A DNA stretch of 64,000 nt from Sipunculus nudus (lineage: Eukaryota > Annelida > Sipuncula > Golfingiida > Sipunculidae), in contig CM049322.1 of the NCBI GenBank assembly GCA_026874595.1, positions 48,897,340 to 48,961,339 of the forward strand. Reading direction: 5' to 3'. Below are positions 12,111 to 23,220 of the stretch, in pieces. The translations under genes and the position numbers were made by a program. Below the pieces are notes generated by a model. That model made no database searches and was not told the origin of the DNA. It saw only the letters and a program-made list of their open reading frames with translations. Each line of letters starts with the position of its first letter. Position 1 is the stretch's first letter.

Positions 12111-12199
12111 GTGGATATGACAGCGGCCAGAGGGGGCCCCATGAATCGCACGCGCAAATAGCAGCTATTTGCTACCTTAACAGTTGCCAAGACTGCCGC
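11003..12199 (+). repeat. Higher-order repeat, copy 2 (large array)
   Basis: Second copy of the block at 9185-10481, lacking one 100-bp monomer relative to copy 1. It forms the right end of the array. Confidence 0.8.
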
Positions 12200-13373
12200 T
12201 GTATTAGTTACATAGCTGGATTACTTTTTTGGCCTGATACGTGTTAAAAAATGGAAAGTTAAGCAAATAACATAAAATAAAGAAAGCAGATGTGTTCTCA
12301 TTATAATGTGTATAATGTTAAAAATTGTCATAAGTGTCGTGCTATGTTTAGATTATGGACAGTGGTGTGACAGTATTCATAAGTGAACACACATTTTTTT
12401 TAATGACAGCCTTAAAACAGGGTACTTATGATCATTAATAAAAAATAGTGAAATTGGTATAGCCGAAAAGATCCACAATATCGTAGGACTGAAACTGAAG
12501 GAAAAAAAAGCAATTAGTAAAGACTGTATAATTGTATTTGATTATGAATAAAAAAAAAACAATATTTCAAGTATGAAAATAAATACAAACACAAATACAA
12601 GGAAAAAGATATGACTGTGGAAGTAGTTAATTTGCCGTATCTGTATTATCGCGCATTTGTCATTTCATGGCATTGGCGCATTTAGGATTTTCGCGCAAAT
12701 CCGTAAGGTAATAAATGGTGTTTCAAAAATTAAGATATTAATAACAGGTAGGTTTATGAAGTAACCTACATCCCACCTAACAAATTATCTACAATAATAC
12801 TAACCAGAAGCAGCCAAGTATATGTCAGGACAACAAACAGAACTGACAACAGTCGCTGGTCTTTCTCAGCTCAGCCGTACTTCATAGCTATATGGGAAGG
12901 CTATGGGTGTCTTAAAAAGCTCCTTATTGATTCAAAATTGTTACTACGAATCACTATAAATGAAAGAGGTCTTTCTCGAGAAATCAATTGCTAGGAAGTC
13001 TTACGACAATATGACTTCTTTAACAATCTGGTTAAAGAAACCTCAACTAAAGCGAACTCGATGGCGGGATTACTAGGCCCACATGACTGTGTATCAGGCG
13101 AGAACGGTGTAATTTGCCGAACCATCGCATGGAATTTACGCGTGTTCTGATTTTAGCGCAAATGTACCTGCCGCTAAAAAGGCGAAAATTAAAACACCGC
13201 TAACAAAACCACTTCCAAAGTATGTAAATGCGAGTGCAAATACTTTGAAATTGTATTCCTGAATGCTGTCGTGAATAAATTTAATAATAGAATTTTAAAA
13301 ATCAGTTATTTCATGTATATTATAAACCGAAATATTTTCGGATGTTATTGTTAAAATTTAACATTTATAAAAT
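12200..13373. other. Unique spacer between the two big arrays
   Basis: AT-rich, no gene recognised. It contains several scattered GCGCAAAT or GCGCATTT words (near 12650, 12675, 12695 and 13153), echoing the GCGCAAAT that begins the hairpin in the neighbouring array. Confidence 0.45.
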
Positions 13374-15650
13374 CAAGTAAGTGTTTGTCAGTTTTAAAAT
13401 ATGCTATATCCGGTATACGGGTTAACCTAACCCTTCAGGCATGACATACTCCAGTAAGTGTTTGTGACTATTAATATATGCTATATCCGGGATACGGGTT
13501 ACCCTAACCCTTCAGGCTTGAAATGCTCCAGTAAGTGTTTGTCATTATTGATACGTGCTATACCCGGGATACGGGTTTTATGCTATATCGGGGATACGGG
13601 TTACCCTGTAAGTGTTTGTCACTATCAATATATGCTATATCCGGGATAGGGGTTACCCTAACCCTTCGGGCATGAAATACTCCAGTAAGTCTTTGTCACT
13701 ATTGATATATGCTATTTGACGGGTTACGGGTTACCCAAACCCTTTGGGAATAAAATACTCTTGTAAGTGTTTGTCATTATTAATATATGCTGTATCCGGG
13801 ATGCGGGTTACCCTAACCCTTCGGGCATGAAATACTCCAGTAAGTGTGTGTCATTATTAATATATGCTATATCCGGGATACGGGTTACGCCAACCCTTCG
13901 GGCATGAAATACTCAAGTATGTGTTTGTCAGTTTTAATATAGGCTATATCCGGTATACGGGTTACCCTAACCCTTCGGACATGAAATACTCCAGTAAGTG
14001 TTTGTCACTATTATGTATGCTATATCAGGGATACGGATAACCCTGACCCTTCGGGCATGAAATCCTCCTGTAAGTATTTGTCACTATTAATATACGCTAT
14101 ATCCAGGATACGGGTTAACGTAACCCATCGGGTATGAAATGCTCAAGTAAGTGTTTGTGACTATTCATATATGCTATATGCAGTAAACGAGTCTACGTTA
14201 CCCAGCGGGTATGTAATACTCCAGTTAGTGTTTGTGACTATTCATATATGCTATATCCGTGACACAGGTTACCGTAACCCACGCGGCGTGAAAAGCTCGA
14301 ATGTTTGTCGCTATTAATATATGCTGTATCCAGGATAAGGGTTACCCTAACCCCTCGGGCATGAAATACTCCTGTAAGTATTTGTCAATATTAATATACG
14401 CTATATGCAGTAAACGGGTCTACGTTACCCAGCGGGTATGAAATACTCCAGTTAGTGTTTGTGACTATTCATATATGCTCCGTGACACAGGTTACCGTAA
14501 CCCACGCGGCGTGAAAAGCTCGAATGTTTGTCGCTATTAATATATGCTATATCCGGGATACGGGTTACACTAAATCTCGGGCAAGAAATACTCCTGTAAG
14601 TGTTTGTCACTATTAATATATGCTATATCCAGGATACGGGTTACCCTAACCCTTCGGGCATGAAATACTCCTGTAAGTGTTTGTCACTATCAATATATGC
14701 TATATCCGGGATAGGGGTTACCCTAACCCTTCGGGCATGAAATACTCCAGTAAGTGTTTGTCACTATTGATATATGCTATATCCGGGTTACGGGTTACCC
14801 AAACCCTTTGGGAATAAAATACTCTTGCAAGTGTTTGTCATTATTAATATATGCTGTATCCGGGATGCGGGTTACCCTAACCCTTCGGGCATGAAATACT
14901 CCAGTAAGTGTGTGTCACTATTAATATATGCTATATCCAGAATACGGGTTACCCTAACCCTTCGGGCATGAAATACTCCAGAAATTGTTTGTCATTATTG
15001 ATACGTGCTATACCCGGGATACGGGTTTTATGCTATATCTGGGATACGGGTTACCCTAACGCTTCGGGCATGAATTACCCCAGTATCGATGTTTGCCATT
15101 ATTAATATGTGCTATATCCGGGATACGGGTTACCCTAACCCTTCGGGCATGAAATAATCCACTAGGTTGTTGTCCATATTGATATGTGCTATATCCGGGA
15201 TACGGGTTACCCTAACCCTTCGGCATGAAATAATCCAGTAAGTTGTTGTCCCTATTGATATATGCTGTATCCGTGATGCAGGTTACCCTAACCCTTCAGG
15301 CATGAAATACTCCTGTGTGTGTCACTATTAATATATGCAATATCCAGGATACCGGTTACCCTAACCCTTCAGGCATGAAATACTCCCGTAAGGTTTTGTC
15401 ACTATCAATATATGTTATATCCGGGATAGGGGTTACCCTAACCCTTCCGGCATGAAATACTCCAGTAAGTGTTTGTCACTATAGATATATGCTATATCCG
15501 GTATACGGGTTACCCAAACCCTTCGGGAATAAAATACTCCAACAAGTGTTTGTAACTATTCATATATGCTATATTCGGGATACGGGTTTCCTTAACCCTT
15601 CGGGCATGATATACTCCAATAGATGTTTGTCATTATTAATATGTGCTATA

Positions 15651-17230
15651 TCCGGGTTACGGGTTACCCAAACCCTTTGGGAATAAAATACTCTTGTAAG
15701 TGTTTGTCATTATTAATATATGCTGTATCCGGGATGCGGGTTACCCTAACCCATCGGGCATGAAATACTCCAGTAAGTGTGTGTCACTATTAATATATGC
15801 TATATCCAGGATACGGGTTACCCTAACCCTTCGGGCATGAAATACTCAGGTAATTGTTTGTCATTATTGATACGTGCTATATCCGGGATACGGGTTTTAT
15901 GCTATATCGGGGATACGGGTTACCCTAACGCTTCGGGTATGAATTACCCCAGTAGATGTTTGCCATTTTTAATATGTGCTATATCCGGGATACGGGTTAC
16001 TATTCATATATGCTATATCCGTGACACAGGTTACCGTAACCCACGCGGCGTGAAAAGCTCGAATGTTTGTCGCTATTAATATATGCTGTATCCAGGATAA
16101 GGGTTACCCTAACCCCTCGGGCATGAAATACTCCTGTAAGTATTTGTCACTATTAATATACGCTATATGCAGTAAACGGGTCTACGTTACCCAGCGGGTA
16201 TGAAATACTCCAGTTAGTGTTTGTGACTATTCATATATGCTATATCCGTGACACAGGTTACCGTAACCCACGCGGCGTGAAAAGCTCGAATGTTTGTCGC
16301 TATTAATATATGCTATATCCGGGATACGGGTTACACTAAATCTCGGGCAAGAAATACTCCTGTAAGTGTTTGTCACTATTAATATATGCTATATCCAGGA
16401 TACGGGTTACCCTTACCCTTCGGGCATGAAATACTCCAGTAAGTGTTTGTCACTATTGATATATGCTATATCCGGGTTACGGGTTACCCAAACCCTTTGG
16501 GAATAAAATACTCTTGTAAGTGTTTGTCATTATTAATATATGCTGTATCCGGGATGTGGGTTACCCTAACCCATCGGGCATGAAATACTCCAGTAAGTGT
16601 GTGTCACTATTAATATATGCTATATCCAGGATACGGGTTACCCTAACCCTTCGGGCATGAAATACTCAGGTAATTGTTTGTCATTATTGATACGTGCTAT
16701 ATCCGGGATACGGGTTTTATGCTATATCGGGGATACGGGTTACCCTAACGCTTCGGGTATGAATTACCCCAGTAGATGTTTGCCATTTTTAATATGTGCT
16801 ATATCCGGGATACGGGTTACTATTCATATATGCTATATCCGTGACACAGGTTACCGTAACCCACGCGGCGTGAAAAGCTCGAATGTTTGTCGCTATTAAT
16901 ATATGCTGTATCCAGGATAAGGGTTACCCTAACCCCTCGGGCATGAAATACTCCTGTAAGTATTTGTCACTATTAATATACGCTATATGCAGTAAACGGG
17001 TCTACGTTACCCAGCGGGTATGAAATACTCCAGTTAGTGTTTGTGACTATTCATATATGCTATATCCGTGACACAGGTTACCGTAACCCACGCGGCGTGA
17101 AAAGCTCGAATGTTTGTCGCTATTAATATATGCTATATCCGGGATACGGGTTACACTAAATCTCGGGCAAGAAATACTCCTGTAAGTGTTTGTCACTATT
17201 AATATATGCTATATCCAGGATACGGGTTAC
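15651..17230 (+). repeat. 820-bp higher-order repeat in the 77-mer satellite, two copies
   Basis: Sequence from 15651 recurs 820 bp further on, from 16471, with very few differences; one is GGGATGCGGG against GGGATGTGGG. Both copies include the same diverged and truncated monomers, among them one with CCACGCGGCGTG in place of CCTTCGGGCATG. A related sub-block is present at about 14160-14640. Near identity implies a recent duplication. Confidence 0.9.
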
Positions 17231-20200
17231 CTTAACCCTCCGGGCATGAAATACTCCAGTAAATGTTTGTCATTATTAATACGTGCTATATCCGGGATAC
17301 GGGTCTTATGCTATATCTGGGATACGGGTTACCCTAACGCTTCGGGCATGAATTACCCCAGTAGATGTTTGCCATTATTAATATGTGCTATATCCGGGAT
17401 ACGGGTTACCCTAACCCTTCGGGCATGAAATAATCCAGTAAGTTGTTGTCCCTATTGATATTTGCTATATCCGGGATATGGGTTACCCTAACCCTTTGGG
17501 CATGAAATAATCCAGTAAGTTGTTGTCCCTACTGATATATGCTGTATCCGGGATACGGGTTACCCTAACCCTTTGGGCATGAAATATTCTGTAAGTGTGT
17601 GTCACTATTAATATATGCTATATCCAGGATACGGGTTACCCTTAACCCTTCGAGCATGAAATACTCCCGTAAGTGTTTGTCACTATCAATATATGCTATA
17701 TCCGGGATAGGGGTTACCCTTACCCTTCGGGCATGAAATACTACAGTAAGTGTTTGTCACTATTGATATATGCTATATCCGGGATACGGGTTACCCAAAC
17801 CCTTCGGGAATAATATACTCCTGTAAGTGTTTGTTATATTAATATATGCTATATCCGGGATACGGGTTACCTTAACCCTCCGGGCATGAAATACTCCAGT
17901 AAATGTTTGTCATTATTAATACGTGCTATATCCGGGATACGGGTCACCCTAACCCTTCGGGCATGAACTACTCCAGTAATTGTTTGTCATTATTGATACG
18001 TGCTATACCCGGGATACGGGTTACCCTAACCCTTCGGGCATGAAATAATCAAGTAATTTTTTGTCCCTATTGATTTATACTATATCGGGGATACGGGTTA
18101 CCTTAACGCTTCGGGCATGAAATACCCCAGTATCGATGTTTGCCATTATTAATATGTGCTATATCCGGGATACGGGTTACCCTAACCCTTCGGGCATGAA
18201 ATAGTCCACTAGGATGTAGTCCATATTGATATGTGCTATATCCGGGATACGGGTTACCCTAACCCTTCGGCATGAAATAATCCAGTAAGTTGTTGTCCCT
18301 ATTGATATATGCTGTATCCGTGATGCAGGTTACCCTAACCCTTCGGGCATGAAATACTCCTGTGTGTGTCACTATTAATATATGCTATATCCAGGATACG
18401 GGTTACCCTAACCCTTCAGGCATGAAATACTCCCGTAAGGTTTTGTCACTATCAATATATGTTATATCCGGGATAGGGGTTACTCTAACCCTTCCGGCAT
18501 GAAATACTCCAGTAAGTGTTTGTCACTATAGATATATGCTATATCCGGTATACGGGTTACCCAAACCCCTCGGGAATAAAATTCTCCAACATGTGTTTGT
18601 AAATATTCATATATGCTATATCCGGGATACGGGTTACCTTAACCCTTCGGGCATGATATACTCCAATAGATGTTTGTAATTATTAATATGTGCTATATCC
18701 GGGTTACGGGTTACCCTAACCCTTTGGGAATAAAATACTCTTGTAAGTGTTTGTCATTATTAATATATGCTGTATCCGGGATGCTGGTTACCCTAACCCT
18801 TCGGGCATGAAATACTCCAGTAAGTGTGTGTCACTATTAATATATGCTATATCCAGGATACGGGTTACCCTAACCCTTCGGGCATGAAATACTCCAGTAA
18901 TTGTTTGTCATTATTGATACGTGCTATACCCGGGATACGGGTTTTATGCTATATCGGGGATACGGGTTACCCTAACGCTTCGGGCATGAATTACCCCAGT
19001 AGATGTTTGCCATTATTAATATGTGCTGTATCCGGGATACGGGTTACCCTAACCCTTCGGGCATGAAATAATCCAGTAAGTTGTTGTCCCTGTTGATATT
19101 TGCTATATGCGTGATACGGGTTACCCTAACCCTTCGGGCATGAAATAATCCAGTAAGTTGTTGTCCCATCTGATATATGCTGTATCCGGGATGCGGGTTA
19201 CCCTAACCCTTTGGGTATGAAATACTCCTGTAAGTGTGTGTCACTATTAATATATGCTATATCTAGGATACGGGTTACCCTAAACCCTTCGAGCATGAAA
19301 TACTCCCGTAAGTGTTTGTCACTATCAATATATGCTATATCCAGGATAGGGGTTACCCTAACCCTTCGGGCATGAAATACTACAGTAAGTGTTTGTCACT
19401 ATTGATATATGCTATATCCGGGATACGGGTTACCCAAACCCTTCGGGAATAATATACTCCTGTAAGTGTTTGTTATATTAATATATGCTATATCTGGGAT
19501 ACGGGTTACCTTAACCCTCCGGGCATGAAATACTCCAGTAAATGTTTGTCATTATTAATACGTGCTATATCCGGGATACGGGTCACCCTAACCCTTCGGG
19601 CATGAAATACTCCAGTAATTGTTTGTCATTATTGATACGTGCTATACCCGGGATACGGGTTACCCTAACCCTTCGGGCATGAAATAATCAAGTAATTTTT
19701 TGTCCCTATTGATTTATACTATATCGGGGATACGGGTTACCCTAACGCTTCGGGCATGAAATACCCCAGTATCGATGTTTGCCATTATTAATATGTGCTA
19801 TATCCGGGATACGGGTTACCCTAACCCTTCGGGCATGAAATAATCCACTAGGTTGTTGTCCATATTAATATGTGCTATATCCGGGATACGGGTTACCCTA
19901 ACCCTTCGGCATGAAATAATCCAGTAAGTTGTTGTCCCTATTGATATATGCTGTATCCGTGATGCGGGTTACCCTAACCCTTCGGGCATGAAATACTCCT
20001 GTGTGTGTCACTATTAATATATGCTATGTCCAGGATACGGGTTACCCTAACCCTTCAGGCATGAAATACTCCCGTAAGGTTTTGTCACTATCAATATATG
20101 TTATATCCGGGATAGGGGTTACCCTAACTCTTCCGGCATGAAATACTCCAGTAAGTGTTTGTCACTATAGATATATGCTATATCCGGTATACGGGTTACC

Positions 20201-20452
20201 CAAACCCTTCGGGAATAAAATACTCCAACAAGTGTTTGTAACTATTCATATATGCTATATCCGGGATACGGGTTTACTTAACCCTTCGGGCATGATATAC
20301 TCCAGTAGATGTTTGTCATTATTAATATGTGCTATATCCGGGATACGGGTTACCCTAACCCTTCGGGCATTAAATACTCCAACAAGTGTTTGTAACTATT
20401 CATATATGCTATATCCGGGATACGTGTTACCCTAACCCTTCGGGCATTAAAT
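17186..20452 (+). repeat. 1.64-kb higher-order repeat in the 77-mer satellite, two copies
   Basis: The order of monomer variants from about 17186 to 18824 recurs with an offset of 1638-1639 bp up to the array end. Marker pairs are CGAGCATG at 17651 and 19290, TGCTATACCC at 18001 and 19640, and the GGTATACGGG-containing monomers near 18548 and 20187. Divergence is greater than in the 820-bp pair, so this duplication is older. Confidence 0.85.
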
Positions 20453-20467
20453 AGGGTAGAGCAGGGC

Positions 20468-21238
20468 TAGACGCAGCCCCGGGGTAAAATGCCCACCCCC
20501 TTTTACTATTTATGTGCCATTAAACTGGCGCCACCAAGCGTTCACTTTGTTTCAAGCCATCTGGTAGACGTTTTGAGAACTTGAGGCGAACGACAGGGCG
20601 GCTGCTCGGGGTTTGGTGTCATGGAAAAGGTATATGTTGTATTGCTTACAACATAGGTGGGTTTGTAAATGTGATCTGGGGTATACCTAAAGCATCTACT
20701 TACGTAAGACTGAAATAAATGATACATAAAACCTTGAAATGATTAAAATGGACTGTTCAGAATGAAGATTTCAGAAGTGGCAGCAAGGCGCCGGTCAAAT
20801 TAAATCACGTGATTTGTGGCAAAAACCCCACGTGGTTGTTGAGGCGAGATGCCCACTGGACGTGTTACCCCCTTTAAAAGCAATAATAAGTGGGGAGTTT
20901 GATTTTTTGCCAAAAATAAATTGTATTTTAAATTGAAACGAGGATGTACATATATAATGCCAAATCTGGGTTCACTTGATATTCGAATGCAATATAAATT
21001 TTGGTGAATATTAGGCCTATTTGTCAGATATATTGCTGATTTATTATGTTATACTTTGATATGATATACCTGCATATACATATATATATATAGATATTAA
21101 TATATAAATTCATATAAATAAATATATATGTATATATATAAATAAATATATATATATATAAATATATATATAAACTAATAAATATACATGTATATATATA
21201 CCCCAAACATATTATATATATATATATTTATATAGTGT
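20468..21238. other. 5' non-coding part of the pogo-like element
   Basis: GC-rich subterminal sequence (GCCCCGGGGTAAAATGCCCA) followed by AT-rich filler. A related block, CTGGGGTAAAACGTCCATGG, lies near the right end, so the subterminal regions share a direct repeat. Apart from these I see no coding sequence. Confidence 0.5.
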
Positions 21239-21309
21239 AACCTGTGCAATAAGAGCGCCTGTGAATTAAGACCACTTCTGGCCAGACCCGTGGATAGTCT
21301 TATAACACA

Positions 21310-21313
<4 letters not shown>
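21239..21313. mobile_element. Nested 75-bp hairpin MITE-like element
   Basis: The ends are AACCTGTGCAATAAGA and, in reverse complement, AACCTGTGTTATAAGA (14 of 16 match), enclosing about 43 bp. The interior reads as two facing transposon ends. It abuts a long (TA)n run. A very short miniature inverted-repeat element inserted in, or formed within, the larger pogo-like element is the simplest reading. Confidence 0.55.

Positions 21314-21402
<89 letters not shown>
21313..21402. repeat. (TA)n microsatellite
   Basis: About 90 bp of almost pure TA repeat directly after the nested hairpin element. Confidence 0.95.
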
Positions 21403-21447
21403 ATGTGGTGGGAGAGAGATTTATTAAATGCTCTCTCGCTTTTTAGG

Positions 21448-22107
21448 ATGGCTCAGACGTATACTTTGAAATCCACGCGAGGTGTCTATGGGCAGGATGC
21501 ATTACGAATGGCTGTTAAAGCTGTTGCCGAAGGAGTAAGTGAAAAGGTGGCCCCCAGAGACTTCGGCGTCTCCCGAAACACTAAAAAGTGCTTAGCAGCG
21601 TCCAGCTTAGATTCTGAGAAGGAATGTATTTGGATTTGCCAGCCACCTGATGCTCAGCCTTGGTTTTTATCTAATTAAAGGGGGCTATAATCACCTATAA
21701 AGCATGTTGAATATGCACGAAAAATAGCGTAATCAATTGGTACCTGCCAAAATATTGCCCTAAAAGTGTTGGCTTACTAGAGTGGACCTAGCGCGATCAC
21801 TAGCAGGCGCCAACCTAAAGATAGCGAGAGGGACCCCGTGTATCGCCCGGGCCACAATACCTGTCAATCAGGAGATGCCCTGAGTGACACTGGAAAAAAA
21901 TTAGTACATGTCCCCGCTGACTGAAACATCGCTTGTTGCAGTGGATCAGGGACCCGATACATGGGGCACATGGTGCGTGTCATTTCAGCTAAGGCCCGTG
22001 GACATATCGTAAAAAACTGTTGCGATAGGTTCTACAATGAATTTACATTCCTAATGTCCATCCAGGAGCGTAATGTCTATCCAGCAGAGATAAATCAGAG
22101 AACATGA
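21448..22107 (+). pseudogene. Pogo-type transposase remnant (psq HTH, CENP-B HTH)
   Basis: The first piece (21448-21678) starts MAQTYTLKSTRGVYGQDAL and continues AVKAVAEGVSEKVAPRDFGV, then SRNT. This is the psq-type helix-turn-helix pattern of pogo/Tigger transposases: a YGxxAL helix, an AVxAVxxG helix and FGVSRNT. It then loses similarity and stops. A second piece (21797-21880) reads NLKIARGTPCIARATIPVN, like the CENP-B-type HTH that follows in such proteins. A third (22024-22107) reads RFYNEF and RNVYPAEI, resembling the segment just before the catalytic domain. Stops and frame changes separate the pieces, and no DDE catalytic domain is visible. A TTTTAG acceptor-like site sits just before the first ATG. 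The order and spacing support one decayed transposase. Confidence 0.75.
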
Positions 22108-22832
22108 CGGTCCACGTATGGACTAGTTTGAACTTGACTTTGTTTGAGTTTGGATGCACAAAATGGGAACTCTGGTTACGCGACCTTGTTATGGTAAACA
22201 AAAACACGTGGACCATGCTTACTCACACACAGAACCATAACAAGGTCCTAACAGGTAGCTGAATGGGAAGTAATGTTTTTTGGGGTGTTTTTGCTGGGAA
22301 ACTTTTGTATAAAGCAAAACTGGACTGATAGAGTGAAAGAATAGGAAAAATATTGCTCCTGATTATATTTCTTGTTCGAAGTGTTACTTTGTGAGTTACC
22401 TGTAGTGAATGTGGCTTTGTGAATTTGTATAATTTTCCACGAATTGTTAATCAAATAAAGTGCAGCCCATTTTCTAGTATTTAAGCATAAAAAAAAACAT
22501 TCGATTCGAAGTTGGGCTGTAATCTTCCCTTAAGTATAGTACTTTAGGCAAATGAATTTGCACTGTGATTATCTATAAATGGAAACTCGAGAATGAAAGA
22601 AGAGAGCCGGGTAACATGCCCACCCATGGGCATATCGGCCCAAGTCTGGGGTAAAACGTCCATGGTCAGAAGATATGTATTTTCCGGATTTCGTCGAAAG
22701 TATTCTGAATTGTGCCAAAATTCCCATCAGAATTTATTTTGTCGAATATATCTGAACGTTTGACCATAAAAAATATGATTTAAAGATGTTTCAGAACCAG
22801 CAGGAAACGTTTCCGCTTAAGGTGGGCGTCTT
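22108..22832. other. 3' part of the pogo-like element
   Basis: The catalytic domain would be expected here but no supporting ORF or motif is seen. The stretch is AT-rich with one short minus-strand ORF of no recognised family. Confidence 0.45.
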
Positions 22833-22848
22833 GTCCTGCCCTACCCTA

Positions 22849-22887
22849 CTCCAGTAATTGTTTGTCATTATTAATACGTGCTATAAC
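22849..22887 (+). repeat. 77-mer satellite fragment beyond the transposon
   Basis: It continues the satellite monomer from CTCCAGTAATTGTTTGTCA to CGTGCTATAAC, completing the unit interrupted by the transposon. It then breaks off into unrelated sequence. Confidence 0.9.
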
Positions 22888-22994
22888 CTGGTTTGTCTTT
22901 TTTTGTGATACTTGCTAGGAAGAATCGTTCTAATATGCCTTTATTTGGCGTGATCTCGAGCACGCTTCAAAAGAGCCCCCCCCCCCCCCCCCAA
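22888..22994 (+). repeat. 107-bp direct repeat ending in poly-C, copy 1
   Basis: Begins CTGGTTTGTCTTT, includes GGCGTGATCTCGAGCACGCT and ends in a run of 17 C. The same block recurs at 23221-23324 with few differences. The 17-C run is a likely site of length variation. Confidence 0.85.
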
Positions 22995-23220
22995 CGTCGT
23001 CCTCGAGGGTGAAATCAGGTACTTGCGCTAAATTCCTCAGAAATCGGTAATTATAGGCAGTCTCGGTGACAGAACAATTGACAAAACTAAGTTAAATTTG
23101 TTTACAGATTTAACTTCCGTTATGTAGTGCCTTGATCATATTTTAACCGTTTTTGTTATTGGCTTAACATTACGCCACTCGTGACCAATGATCACCGTGT
23201 AATAAATTGTTCCCCTACTA
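22995..23220. other. Spacer between the poly-C direct repeats
   Basis: 226 bp of unique sequence with no ORF of note. With its flanking repeats it forms a small direct-repeat-bounded cassette of unknown nature. Confidence 0.4.

Larger units (their letters stand above)
6045..12199 (+). repeat. Large tandem array, mixed 140-bp and 100-bp monomers
   Basis: This holds roughly 50 tandem units, all facing the same way. Each carries the hairpin palindrome GCAAATAGCAGCTATTTGC (9-bp arms, one-base centre), then CTACC, an A-rich spacer, a GC-rich block around GCCGCCAGGGGGAGTGG, and a GGGGCCCC-like block before ATGAATCGCACGC. Two monomer lengths alternate. The longer, about 140 bp, is common from 6.05 to 9.8 kb and has an extra 40-bp module (AGGAGGGGGTAAAATTTCTG, then GTAGCATCGCATTGAGAG). 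The shorter, about 100 bp, lacks it and dominates from 9.8 to 12.2 kb. Short ORFs on both strands are by-products: neither unit length is a multiple of 3, so no frame stays open for more than two or three units. The array ends abruptly inside the GCCGCC block. Confidence 0.95.
13374..20453 (+). repeat. 77-bp satellite with telomere-like core
   Basis: About 90 tandem copies of a 77-bp monomer: ACTCCAGTAAGTGTTTGTCA, then CTATTAATATATGCTATATC, then CGGGATACGGGTTACCCTAA, then CCCTTCGGGCATGAAAT. The core GGGTTACCCTAACCC is an inverted repeat (GGGTTA and TAACCC around CCC) and contains CCCTAACCC, one and a half units of the animal telomere repeat. Some monomers are truncated to about 40 bp. ORFs here (for example 15777-16079 and 16597-16899) are by-products because 77 is not a multiple of 3. 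The right edge is the insertion site of a transposon, and a short satellite fragment continues on its far side. Confidence 0.95.
20454..22846 (+). mobile_element. Pogo/Tigger-type DNA transposon, decayed, in satellite
   Basis: The element is bounded by imperfect terminal inverted repeats, GGGTAGAGCAGGGC at the left and GTCCTGCCCTACCC at the right. Matching extends to about 21 bp including AGACGC. A TA dinucleotide flanks each side (20452-20453 and 22847-22848). The satellite monomer normally reads AAATACTCC here, so the insertion split it at TA and duplicated the TA, as Tc1/mariner/pogo elements do. Inside are decayed pieces of a pogo-type transposase, a nested hairpin element and a (TA)n run. 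Length is 2393 bp. No intact DDE domain is present, so it is non-autonomous or dead. Confidence 0.85.

Noticed and set aside
6045-12199. CRISPR-like appearance (short palindromic repeat at regular spacing)
   Set aside because: The spacers are themselves homologous to one another, the genome is eukaryotic and no cas genes are present. It is a satellite array.
13458-20435. ORFs in the 77-mer satellite with repeated CYIRDTGYPNPSG-type peptides
   Set aside because: Pure translations of the satellite; 77 is not a multiple of 3 and frames close after a few units.
13374-20453. Genuine interstitial telomere tract
   Set aside because: Only one and a half telomere units occur per 77-bp monomer, in both orientations. 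No (TTAGGG)n run is present.
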